Source of the DNA: Plumapathes pennacea
Taxonomy: Eukaryota > Cnidaria > Anthozoa > Antipatharia > Myriopathidae
Direction: 5' to 3'
Length of the DNA stretch: 64,000 nt
Assembly (NCBI GenBank): GCA_964036295.1
Contig: OZ038462.1
Location: forward strand, 32,880,355-32,944,354
The first letter of the stretch is position 1. Each line of letters opens with the position of its first letter. The notes beneath the pieces are model-generated. The model worked only from the letters and a program-made list of their open reading frames with translations. It did no database searches and was not told where the DNA came from. The position numbers were made by a program, and so were the translations under genes. Below are positions 44,701-55,300 of this stretch, in pieces.

Positions 44701-47700
44701 CTTGTGCGAAGTGGAGGTTTATTCTACCGGTAGGTTGAATAATGAATGTATCCATTTATGGTATCTAGGCTATTACCTTAAATTCAGTTGGGAGTACTCT
44801 TGAGGTGTGATGCGTTTTATGACTGAAAGTGCAGAAAAATACGAAAAGAACACGATTACAGAAAGCCCATTTAATTGTACTGCCTATGAATTCAAAACTG
44901 GAATTTTTCCCGTACTACGGCGGCCGACCAACTTCACAATTCAGGTACTAAATGTTTGAGAGTGTGCCCTGCAGACTGCATAAATTAATTTGGCATGTCG
45001 ACCGTGAGAAATACATACAAGGCGTCACGCAATTGATTCTATTTTCAACGCACAAGTATAACACACACTTGACTTCGCGAAGAAATTCAGAACTGTAGTC
45101 GTTCTGAATGAAAATATATTTCTCGAAGAGCGAAAAGTCGCCAAAAGTCAACTTTAAGCGATTTCAATCGGCACTCGTGAGTTGTTCGCTATAAAATAGA
45201 TATTTTGTTGTTGTAATAAACAAATTGCGTAAGGTTTGCCGCTGTTTGTGTTCTTATTAGGGAACTTACGCAATGACACGACGGCAGGCCTCACGACGGC
45301 ACTTCAGCCGAGCGCGCCTGGGGCGATAACGTCAAAATCACTCGCGCGGTCCTGGCTCACGCGAACCGCAATGTTTACACGACTGCATCACGACGGCAAA
45401 CCTGACACTTGTTGCCAGTGAAAATGGCAACATTCAGAGAAGCGCGAGATTGCCTTTTGTTTGCTCACGATGAAGGCGAAATAGACGACGAAGAACTCCT
45501 TCTCTTGTACGACGTAAACACTTCTCGAAATCCAGAGTTTCCGTACTGGAGGTACGATCAGTTTGACTTAGAAGAGATTTCAGATGCGGAGTGCAAAGCA
45601 GACTTTCGCTTTTTGAAAAATGATTTGTACACTCTCAAGGATGCCCTCCGAATACCCGAGGAAATAATATGCCCAAACAGAATTCGTGTGGATGGAATGG
45701 AGGCCCTGTGTATCCTGTTGCGCCGATTTGCGTACCCTTGTCGGTATGGTGACATGATTCCTCGCTTTGGTCGACCTGTCGCACAGCTCTCAATGATTTC
45801 AAGGGAGACGATGAGCTTCATACACACACAACATGGCCATCTTCTGTCTCATCTCTTCTGCCTTCTCCCTATCTACCTCCACTCTATCTCTAGACTGTTC
45901 CTTTTCCTGCCTGGCCTCTAGATCTGCCTCTTTAAATTTGTCGATAATCTCCTCTATCAATTCATCCAAAGGTGTTTTTTCAGGTGAAACACCACTAGCT
46001 GCCTCTTCCTCCCTCATCCTTCTTTTGTATTTTTTTTCCAGCAGATTGTATCTGTCTCGGACAGAGCGTTGCCTTACATGGAAGGCCAGTTGTTGGTTAG
46101 AATTCAGCCTTCCAGCAATGGCCTCCCATGCCTGACCCTCTCTTGTTGATGGCCTGAACCTAAATGGTTTGCCACTACTACTTCTTGGAGCAGAGTCTCA
46201 CCATGTTCATTGCTCCAATCCATTTTTGCATGTGACCTATAAGTAAAGTTAGGTGTGTTACAAAAAATTGTTAAAACATTACTGCAGCAGCTAATAATTT
46301 AGAGACAACATGTGCCTCCTGCATGATACTGGAATTTCTTCTTCGTTGCTTTAGTTGTTTTGATCACAACCTGTTAAACACTCAAGGAAAAATATCACCC
46401 TGACTTTTTCTGAACCTAATATTTACAGTTGCCACATATCTAAATAGCTTTAGTATTGAATTTTTAAATATTAAAATGATCACAGCAGCTCGAAGCCATT
46501 AAATGGAAATCAAACAGGAATAAAATATAAATTTTTCGATCGAACAAAACAATGAACAAATAAAGGCTTGAACCAATGTTTGGAGGCTTAATTTGCAAAT
46601 TTGCAGAGTAAAATAATCGACAAAAAGTCGTACAAAGATGGAATGTTATACCTTAGCGACTTTTAGCCCAACATAACACTATGAAGAGTCCATTAATGAA
46701 CGTACAATGATTTTACAGTTACACTAGTTGTACCGAAAAACTAATGTGCCCAAATCTATCCTGCCGAACTATTCAAGCCGGGAGGATCGCTTGCACAATC
46801 CGGCACATTACTGGTTGAAACAGAAACTTCTCAGCGACTCAACTCATTCAATAAACACAATATACATACTCACGTTCTGATCACAACGTGAAATCCCCCT
46901 CTTTCACGTCCACTACATCGAGACGACGGCTGACGCGACTGTTTGAGACATGCGCACCACGGCCTTTTAACTGTCACGCATTCGTTTTGCCGTCGTGAGG
47001 CCTGCCGTCGTGTCGTTGCGTAAGTTCCCTATTATCACGGCTATGACGTCATAAAATGTTAGTCAAAACTGCAAGTGCTTACTTTCGGAGAAAACGACGA
47101 AGACAATAAAAGAGCCCCCAAAACATCGCATCGTCAAAACGAGGGCTCAATTTTACGCTTATATTTATGTGAAATTTATATAGTAGTTGTTGCACAGTGT
47201 TTACTGTCTCCTAGCACATCAGGCTATTTATTCTGAACTGGTACTTTTCCCGCATTCTTTGCCTCCATTTCTGGGACCATCACAGTCGCGAATATTGCCC
47301 TGAACAAACCCTCGAGCCAATCCAGTGACTATGAGAATACTCCAGCTAAGTTAGCAGTGGATGGGAATTTGGATACGGCCTGGTCAGGGAAGAGTTGCAC
47401 ACACACTAAACACGACACAGAACCATGGTGGATGGTTGACTTGGAAATCCCTTCGCTTGTAAAAACGGTATATATTGTGAACAGGGGAGACTGCTGTGGA
47501 GAAAGACTCAGTGGATTTGAGATTCGTGTTGGTGAGTATCACAGGTTGTTTTGTAATGTATTTATCGATACGACCGAATTGAGAAAAATCTTCTTGACCA
47601 TGACGGCTTTACGCGTTTGTTCTATTGAGAAGGAGATAAGTAGTTTGAAGGCATTTCATCTCCAGCAGATAGCCTATGTTGTAAATTCTACAACATAGGA

Positions 47701-48664
47701 CCATTTGGGGGGTTAAAAGCTACGTGCAAACGCGCCCAACATTGTTGACTAACAACATTCAACATTTATTAAATCACAGGCGGCCCAAGCTGATTGACTG
47801 TGTGACGTCACGGTTGGGTTTTTTAAGAAAATGTATGGGAGATTTTAGTCGATCGATAACTCGAAAAATATTGCGAGAATAGAGCTTAGACTTGCTAACC
47901 TTGTTGTGGTGTTGGTTTTCTTGCTGCTGTAGCGATTTCAGCGTGTTTTGCTGAAGCGCTGAAATCGCTACAGCAGCAAGAAAACCACCACCTCTTAACA
48001 TGTTGGGGTGTTTGACATGTGGTCGGGGGCGTTTGAACATCCTCTTGGGTGTTGTTAGAAGTTGCTGCGCGAAGTTTGAAACGCTTCAAATGTTTGAGCC
48101 ACCGGGTCCCAACAGGGTCTACTGACATCATTCAGTGTTTTTAAGTGGTTGAATACCAAAAAAGATCATTACTTAAGCCGCGTGCAGCGTGACCGAGTTT
48201 CTGTTCGTGAATTAATTTTCTGGGTGTGTTTGCAGGAGACAATCCTGTGGATGGTGGATCCACTAATGCACTTTGCGGAAGTGGACTCAGCGTACCGCAA
48301 GGTCAAGGAAAGAACTTTTACTGCGAGGGTCCCCCTAAAGGCAGATATGTGTCTGTACGGATCCCGGGCAAACAGAAAGTTCTCACCCTGTGCGAAGTGG
48401 AGGTCTATTCTACCGGTAGGTTGAATAATGAATGTATCCATTTATGGTATCTAAGCTCTTACCCTAAACTCAGTTGGGAGTACTCACGAGGTGTGTATGC
48501 GTTTTATTCAGAGCGTTCTGTTCAGACATCGACAGATGACGCATCCAAGTAGCAAAAGCAATAAGCATACAGAGTACGCAGTAGCTTAATCAACACAACT
48601 TTTGCTCTATACTACTGGTGGAGGGGTGGAAAACCCCAGGGGGTGGGGGAAGGGACACTTAGGG

Positions 48665-48696
<32 letters not shown>

Positions 48697-49164
48697 GGAA
48701 CTATTCCGTCTATTCCTATTCCGGAACATTATTCCGGAACAGGAATAACAGAAAAAAAAACATTATACCAGATTTCAAAAGAACAGACTTTGCGCTATTC
48801 CGAAAACAGAGTAGCTGACGTGACAGATTACGACAGAAAAACACTAAAATAACACGATTACCGACTATTGTTTCCATTCCGATTAAACCGCTAGTCCGTC
48901 TTTTCTGTTATCGGGAGCAGAATGAACAAATTACTATTCCGTTAATTCCGGAATCAGAATAGGTCAAAACAGGCCGGTCTTAATACAAATTAGTAACAGT
49001 TAATCAGTTAATTTTAACAATTATTCTTAGTTATCGATGCTGTAGTGGAAAGGATACAAAGAGTACAAAATCTAACTAATGCTATTCATTTTGTTTTTGT
49101 TTTTGTTTCTGTTTTGTCCCTTTCATTCATTCATTGATTCATTCTTTTTTTCTTTGCAGAGTGA
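38742..49164 (+). CDS. Gene C: secreted PAN-EGF-double F-type lectin
   Basis: Exons 38742-38808, 41743-41996, 42228-42348, 43874-44122, 44550-44729, 47286-47531, 48236-48415 and a tiny 49160-49164 join in frame to 433 aa. Exon 1 is a signal peptide (MEFRWIPLLEFFISCVLSLG). Exon 2 is a PAN domain (SASGCEIECFLEEFCVSYN, HVCELS). Exon 3 is EGF (SSPCPSKANCSS, CVCPVGYTGMKC). Exons 4-5 and 6-7 are two F-type lectin (fucolectin/FTP) domains, each with NIALNKPSSQSS, AVDGNLDTA, PWWMVDL, CCGERLSGFEIRVG and LCEVEVYSTG. F-type lectins bind fucose with HX26RXDX4R. The second domain keeps this exactly (R-G-D-C-C-G-E-R); the first has R-G-G. The last exon only supplies Glu and the stop. Intron 1 (2.9 kb) holds a MITE at 41040 and possibly another between 38875 and 39570. 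Confidence 0.8.
41040..41424. mobile_element. 385 bp MITE with TCA duplication
   Basis: Ends GGCCCCGTCCACACTACGCC and its complement GGCGTAGTGTGGACGGGGCC form perfect inverted repeats of over 35 bases that continue into GATAAATTTGAAAACGC. TCA flanks both sides. Further internal copies of the AAACGC/GTTTTC motif lie between. Intron 1 of gene C. Confidence 0.75.
42450..42541 (+). pseudogene. Degenerate EGF-like exon remnant in gene C
   Basis: The plus strand reads DDLSVNCINNPGLYKCTCQ and then PGFANDSTRFQ before a stop. The CxNNPGLYKCxCxPGF pattern is the C-terminal half of a calcium-binding-type EGF, but the first cysteines and both splice sites are missing. It follows the real EGF exon and is probably a lost second EGF module. 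Confidence 0.55.
43258..44830 (+). repeat. Segmental duplication, unit 1 (lectin domain 1)
   Basis: From CGTTCTGAATGAAAAT through both lectin exons to GGGAGTACTC, this block is repeated at 45090-48510. Shared intron sequence (for example GACGTCATAAAATGTT and AACATCGCATCGTC) shows that the DNA, not only the exons, was duplicated. Confidence 0.85.
44857..45078 (+). mobile_element. Internal fragment of the 1.36 kb Helitron family
   Basis: TTTAATTGTACTGCCTATGA, CGGCCGACCAACTTCA and CACACTTGACTTCG align with 6790-7030 and 53900-54140. Both Helitron ends are missing. It lies at the junction between the two lectin duplication units. Confidence 0.7.
45424..45834 (+). pseudogene. Harbinger transposase, N-terminal fragment
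   Basis: Reads MATFREARDCLLFAHDEGEI and then EELLLLYDV, DFRFLKNDLYTLKDALRIPE, NRIRVDGMEALCILLRRFAY, PCRYGDMIPRFGRPVAQLSM and ISRETMSFI. The last blocks are the well-known Harbinger N-terminal signature. After ISRETMSFIHT the frame runs into the reverse strand of the Myb-like gene, marking the deletion junction. No Asp/Asp/Glu catalytic residues remain. An upstream in-frame ATG at 45409 is less likely. Confidence 0.85.
45799..46223 (-). pseudogene. Harbinger Myb/SANT-like accessory protein, one frameshift
   Basis: Starts MDWSNEHGETLL, the usual start of the Harbinger accessory (Myb/SANT-MADF) protein, which carries the transposase to the nucleus and the transposon ends. One frameshift near 46170-46190 is needed before KPFRFRPSTREGQAWEAIAG, RQRSVRDRYNLLEKKYKRR and a charged coiled coil (PLDELIEEIIDKFKEADLEA, then QEKEQSRDRVEVDREKAEE). 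The frame closes at 45799, near the deletion junction, so the true C-terminus may be missing. Confidence 0.75.
46224..46987. other. Non-coding right part of the Harbinger element
   Basis: AT-rich, without ORFs. It probably represents the promoter side of the Myb-like gene plus subterminal sequence. Confidence 0.6.
47914..47986. repeat. Perfect 30 bp stem hairpin
   Basis: GGTTTTCTTGCTGCTGTAGC with GATTTCAGCG is followed by a 13-base loop and the exact complement. It lies in the part of duplication unit 2 that unit 1 lacks. Size and pairing resemble a small MITE or a miRNA-like hairpin; no conservation evidence is available. Confidence 0.85.
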
Positions 49165-49481
49165 ATCCTGGGTGCACTCGGAGATTGCAAGAAAGTTGGT
49201 ACCAACAATTTATGTTTATTAATTTGAAAAGTTTACTTGTAAAGCAAAACCTAGGCAAGTTTTGTACAGCACGTCGAAGCGCATTCGACCAACCAGTAAA
49301 CAAATGATTCTTTAAGGCCAGTGGGACAATCCCCGAAATCAAATATACAATGCTTGGCTTTTGTTTTACGCCTGATTCATCAACCGGACCAACAGCCCAC
49401 TCTGGTTGTTTAGAGAGAAATGTAATCACGATAAAAAAAAAATAATAAAAAAAATTAACTAAAGCGATTAGTATAATTATA

Positions 49482-49616
49482 GGTAATCATATGAGTGCGA
49501 GTGCAATGACTTACACCACGTTTGAAAATTGTACCAGGCGGGTGCAATTTGGTACAATCTTCAAACATTACGAGTGGTGTAAATCATTAATTGCACAAGC
49601 AACTCATATGATTACT
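49482..49616. mobile_element. 135 bp palindromic MITE
   Basis: GGTAATCATATGAGT at the left and ACTCATATGATTACTTG at the right. Inner boxes TTACACCACGTTTGAA and TTCAAACATTACGAGTGGTG also pair. Confidence 0.65.
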
Positions 49617-49694
49617 TGTCATATGACGATGGAAAGTGTTGGAATTAAAAATTCAAACTAATTTTCTCATTTTGAGTGCGGGCACTAATGTCAT

Positions 49695-49936
49695 GGGCCC
49701 AGTTTTTCAAAGCACGATTAGGTTAATCCTGGATTAGATGTAAACTTTCTTGTCATTTAGTAGCCTAAAAAACGTGAAATTTTCGTCCACAACGACTTTC
49801 TTGATAACGTTGTAAGCTGGAACAAGCTTTTTAATCCATCTTCGAACAAACTCCTGCAGTATATTGGCAGAGAGGTCGAGAGAAAGAATTTCCATAATCC
49901 TTGATTAACTAAATCGACTTTCGAAAAACCGGGCCC
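49695..49936. mobile_element. MITE, GGTCCGG family, inverted copy
   Basis: Begins GGGCCCAGTTTTTCAAAGC and ends TTTCGAAAAACCGGGCCC. It is the reverse-oriented relative of 37053-37277. Confidence 0.7.
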
Positions 49937-51290
49937 TGGTTGACAACTAACTCTCGTCTGATAAAGCCGTGGAAAAGTATGAAGGTACAGAAAACGCACA
50001 AAATATTGGTTGACATTCCCCTGAGTGGGAAACGTTAATTGCACTAAATGTAATTAACGTTTCCCTGTTGCACTGAGTGCAATTAACGCCTTTAATATCA
50101 CTTAGTGCAAATTAGCGATTAACTTGCTTGCTCTCAGCCAATCAGATTACATAAATTTTCATAGTCATATGATAAAAGCGGCTCGGTAAAAAGCCACCGC
50201 TATTCGGAGATTGAGTATATTGAGTATAAGCCAATCAGAGCGCGCGGAAAGCACTATTCTCTTGTGGGTTGTATATACTAACAACAGTTACTGAGTTTCG
50301 AACGACGAAATAGCAGTCGATTTACTGGTTACTATACAAGTGCAATCTAAAAAGTAGTGGGCGCTTGATGTGGGTCTATAAAGACTGACATTGCTTTAAA
50401 AGTATTCCCTAAGTACTATTTACAATATGAGTGACGATGTTGTATCTGATTTACAATCTTGAGTCTTTTGGAACCCAAAAAGTTATCAGGAGAAGCACTC
50501 CTGGTTAAAAGAAACTATTCCGCGTATGGAGTGTTGAATAAACTGACTCACACAGCTGACTAGGTATTCAAAAGAAGGCTGGAACTGATGTTACGAAGCT
50601 TCAACAAGACGGTGTGCACATCAAGTCATGCCGGCATTGATGGATTTAAAACTTCAGCAAAATGTTGTGTTTCATCGTTGAATCTTCAGGCCGGTTGAGT
50701 TGGGACAAGAGACTGTTAGACACTTGACCATTACAGAGTGAGGATATTATACCATAGGAACTCACATAAAGAACCACTCAGTGATAACTTCAATCTTTAA
50801 TAATTATTCATATATTTTACATTTTGGTATGCACATGCACAGACCCCGGGTCAACTAGGACCGTGAGACCCACTAATCTATTGCAAACAGTACTACGCAA
50901 AATAATGCTTTTTTTTGTTACCTATTCCCAGAATGATTCTGGAATGAACAGAACAGTATTCCGTATCGTGTGGCCCGCCAGCGATGCTTTGGCTCGCTTT
51001 AGGGCGGCGCTCGTAACTTCTGCGCATGATTGTGAGAGTGGCTTATGCTAGTGCGAGTGTCTGTATAAATTCTTTGGTTTCGTTGTCACATCACCTTAAC
51101 GCAACGTGTTGTTGCCTCGAATATACATCAGAACAAGAACAATATTTGGTCTTATGGTACATTTTGTATTATCTCTTTTTCTATAGAAATAGTCGTCATG
51201 ATGTGCAAGCTAAGAAAAATGCAAAATGCCAATCCTTGTTCAGTCATTTTGCGGCCCATTGATAATACAAAAACTAGGGCAAACATTATT

Positions 51291-51526
51291 GGCCGATTTT
51301 TTAAACAAGGTTTAGACCGCGCTTAAGAAAGTCCTCGTCTAAACAAGATTTAAACAACAGCCATGCTTAATGGACAACGGGCAAACGTTGTCTTTGTAAA
51401 CTAACTCCGATCCATGTTCTAAAAATGCAATTTAACGTTTTACTAACCCTGTTTTACAGCGTCCGTTTAAACTTTAATTTAGCGATAAACCAGGTCTAAG
51501 TTAGACTTTGTTTAAAAAATCGTTCC
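51291..51526. mobile_element. MITE with TTTTTTAAACAA ends
   Basis: Left GATTTTTTAAACAAGGTTTA pairs imperfectly with right TTTGTTTAAAAAATC. It is rich in TTTAAAC boxes. Target duplication not resolved. Confidence 0.45.
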
Positions 51527-52386
51527 TATGTGTTCTCCTAGTCATCATATTTTGATCCTATACTAAAGTTCCACGCACGCTTCTTGAGAACTTGTACAGA
51601 AAAAAAAGAAAGAAAGAAAGAACATAACAAAAGCGTACCGTCACTCCCCTCTGTCCCATGATTTTCAGTGCAGTCTCACTTTCGATCTGTTTTGTAGGAG
51701 CTAAAACGTATTCCCCAACAAAGATAGCAAAAGATACCCTGCCTCTATGTACTACACTACATTATTTGTCACATTTTTGTGCTTCCACCGGAAGGGGTTT
51801 TTGGAGATATGACGTCAGTAGTAGAGGCTTACTAGAAATTCACGCTCCTACCGCAGAGGATCTCCGTGTTTTTCTTTTTTTTTGTTGCAGTTGCTGTCAG
51901 TGTTGTTTTTATCCGGGTATGAAAACACTCAACGAGTTTTATAAAAACACCAAGACTTGCATGTTTAGCTTTTCCATTTCGATAGCATTTTTACAATTTG
52001 TTTGATCATAGAATTAACTGACGTGTCCACTAAAAATATATTTGTGGAACACGACTGTGTGGAACTTGTTCTCGATTATCGTACTGACGAGCACTGTTTA
52101 ATTTGCTATCAGTAAAGGCAACCACCTGCTGGCAAAGAGTTAATTTCCAATTTAAAATATCGTTGTTATGTCAAAGAATCTACAGGTACCATGAAAACGA
52201 CAGGGCGCCGTCCGTTATACAATGTAGGCGACCAAAGTTGTTGTGAACATGCAGGCACCGCAGAGACTTGGAGTGTTATTGATGGTTGACGACTACTCTA
52301 GGGGTCATACCTCCAGGCAACACATTCAATTGACAACATCACTCTCCTGATAACAATGAACAAGCTGCTCCTGTCATGGCGACTCA

Positions 52387-55300
52387 TTATCGCAGACCAA
52401 CACTCACAAGTTTGTTTGGGACTGGTCGATGGCCATTGATGTTAAAAGCTACTCCACTGTACCTGCTACTTGTAGAAGCCGTGCGAAAGTATGGAGAGGC
52501 TACATCTCCGCACCACTTGGTACAACGCTTGAAGCAATTGTTGGTGTAACCAGAGACATGGAATCCAGAATAGAAAGAGTTGTCACAGATCATCACTTGG
52601 TACGAGTACGACGCGTCCGCGAGTCCGTGGGAATCCCACAATCCTTGTGGTGCAGCATTATTGTTGTAACTGTCAATCGGCTTTATATTCTGGCCAGACT
52701 TCCTGGAAAAATATTCCTTTTGTTTTGTTTCCTCATCAATGAATATAATTTCTGAAAACTGGAGAAAGAGGAGAAGACACTTTATTTTGCGACCAATGCA
52801 GGTCGAGCCCTTTAACTACTAATGTTCAACTGTTAACTGAAAATGAAGGTGTGGCCACTGAAACGAATGCTCCAAATGCAAAGCCGTAATCCCCGAGCGA
52901 AGCAAAGCGAAGTGAGGGTAATAATCACGGCGCTAATGAATTAATATAGCCTAACTTGGGGACTCCAAGCCTGTCGCCATCTCGAAATTTAACGTTCGTC
53001 TGTCAGTCAGTCTGTCTGGCGTACGACTTTAGGCGCGGTTACCCTGCATAACCAATAACAAAGGCCGGATCGATCACGTGTGCACTGTAGTTTACTCGGA
53101 ATTTGAGCGAAGCAATTAGATTTGAACGATACAACAATATATCGTAGCTGCGTTCCCGAAAATGGAAAACTTAAAAACTGGAAAACTTGAAACACAACAG
53201 TCTTGCGAAGCTCGTATTCAAATAAGGGAACAGACACGAGCAAGGCGAAATCGTGAAACGAGCGAACAGCGCTTAATTCGTCTCGAGAAAAGGCGACAAT
53301 CCTTTTATGATCGACAGCATCATAAACAGAAGCGTGCCGAAGAAACGACTCCGCAAAGGGAACAGCGCTTGCAAGCAAATCGGGAGCTTCAGACGCCGTT
53401 TTGTGTTAAACTCAGATACTTATTTAGAAAGGACAAGCAACAAAGGTTAGTCAGTGAAAATCGAACAATCACCGTGACAAATATATTCTATCCCGTATAG
53501 CCTGTAACTCGATCGCTTCAAGAATGTATTAAAATCTGTATGCTGATCATTTTCCCTCGAAGTATTGTTTTAATACGCTTCTGTCGCCAGTTTCGGCTAC
53601 CGTATTCGCTCAGAGCAATCGGAACTTGGTGAATGATTTAGTCAGATGTGTTATTTTTCTATAATCTGACACGCGGTGATTGCAGCGAGAATCGTTCACA
53701 AGCCTTTGAGAAGTATGATTAGGTCTGAAGCCCGTGTATAATTTGAGGTAAACCGTTCAAGTTTTGCTTTGATTCTGGGAGAAATCATGCTGTTTTGAGC
53801 GGGTTTACATACAAAACAATTCGAGCCTATTAAATATGCATTCCCGGGGTCTGGTGCATGCAGTCCAGAGTAAAAACAAATCGCACAGGAAGTCTATTTA
53901 ATTGTACTGCCTATGAATTCAAAATTGGAAAATCAGTGTTCCTTTTTTCCGTACTAGGACGGCCGACCAACTTCAAAATTTAAGTATTAAATTTTGAGAA
54001 CGTGCTTGGAAGACTATGAATTAATTTGACGTGCCTACCGTGGGAAATACGTACTTCGTCACGCAATCGACTTTTTTTCAACGCAAAAGTATAACATACA
54101 CCATTCTTTTTCTCCGTCCTTTCCGTGTAGCACTTTACTTCGAAGAAAAGATTGAGCCAACATTTCGGCAAAACAAAGGCTATACTAACTCTTGTTGGGA
54201 GTACTAAAGTAAAAGTCCCATCAATGGCAGAGCGAGGAGGTATCTGCGATTATTGTATTTCTAGTATATTTTATTATTAGTGTTCAGTTGAAACTTTTGA
54301 ACTATTCAATTAACCTTTAAGACCAATATGCACTTAATGAAGCCCTGAATGAGTTATGTTGAGTATTCACATCCAACTCCTGACTTCTCATGTGAAAGGG
54401 ACCACTCAAGAAAAAATGATATATCTGTGTGCAGTTTAATAGCAGTCTGTGCTCGCTTCTAACTCCTGAACTGTCACAGTGAAAGCAACATATGTCACCA
54501 ATCAACGAAAGGTCTAAACGAGTGCACGCTACTATATATCAGTGTTCAAGTTGTTGACGAGCTCGGTATTCATGACTTTTTGCGATTTTATCAACACCCG
54601 TCTCTGTGTGATTAAAGAGTCATGTGTTGAAAATGTAAAGATTAATCTAAGGTACCAACCTCGATGTTATTACAGTTGGTTCTGTAGCCGTTTGTTCCGT
54701 AAGGCAGATTGTTGTCATACGTGGTTTCGTCTTTAGGGTCGGCGCGATTGTTTGTTGTATAACACATGGTCCACCCTCCGCCGAATGATGTCATGTCACA
54801 GTGAGCAGGAATTACGTTGCCAGGGTTACTGGTATCATTCAATTTATAGACACCGTCCTGAGAGCCAGGGTTGCTTTCCTTGATGGCAGCGCAATTTATA
54901 AAACATGAAGCTGAAAAACGATTAAAAATAGTTTAGCCAGGCGCAACTAAATACAACTATACTAGCGGGACCCTGTTAAATACAGGTGGCATCCGTTTTT
55001 TTCTTTTTTTTTTTTCTTTTTTTTTTAACTTGTCTTTCTTTTTGCCTTTTTGAAATGTCTGTTTTAAAGCATCTTGGATGCAGTATCAGACTAATTAAAG
55101 AGCTTAAGGATAATATGGGTCTGGTCAGAGCTACGCAAGCTTATTTAGATTCTCAGTAGAATATTTTCTACTAGTGACGAAAATAAGAAGGCAGCCTCGG
55201 AGTGATGGGGCCAACTCAGTGAAAAATTCTTGAATTTCTGTCGTGGCAACTGGAAAATGGGAACGACGACTAGGTGTGCAAGGCACCAGGGTCATGGAAG

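Larger units (their letters stand above)
45259..47030. mobile_element. PIF/Harbinger transposon, internally deleted (1,772 bp)
   Basis: Terminal inverted repeats of 43 bases (45259-45301 and 46988-47030; start AGGGAACTTACGCAA) differ at one position. ATT flanks both sides as a 3 bp target duplication, the Harbinger type. Inside are the N-terminal part of a transposase on the plus strand and a Myb/SANT-like gene on the minus strand, meeting near 45830. The DDE catalytic core is gone, so the copy is non-autonomous. It is inserted in the duplicated intron before lectin exon 6 and is absent from the equivalent site near 43618 in unit 1. Confidence 0.88.
45090..48510 (+). repeat. Segmental duplication, unit 2 (lectin domain 2)
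   Basis: Direct copy of 43258-44830, enlarged by a 1.77 kb Harbinger insertion and by about 0.24 kb of extra sequence at 47757-47995. Both lectin exons keep phase 1 at both sides, so the copy adds a domain without breaking the frame. Confidence 0.85.
49165..52386. other. Convergent spacer between genes C and B
   Basis: 3' ends of both genes. It contains MITEs at 49482, 49695 and 51291, and a cluster of AATTAACG/CGTTAATT boxes at 50030-50110. The ORF at 51658-52005 has no recognisable domain. Confidence 0.6.

Noticed and set aside
51658-52005. 115-codon plus-strand ORF
   Set aside because: No domain, no splice context, biased by a T-rich tract; not supportable as a gene.
53007-53378. 123-codon minus-strand ORF
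   Set aside because: Antisense of the Helitron ORF.
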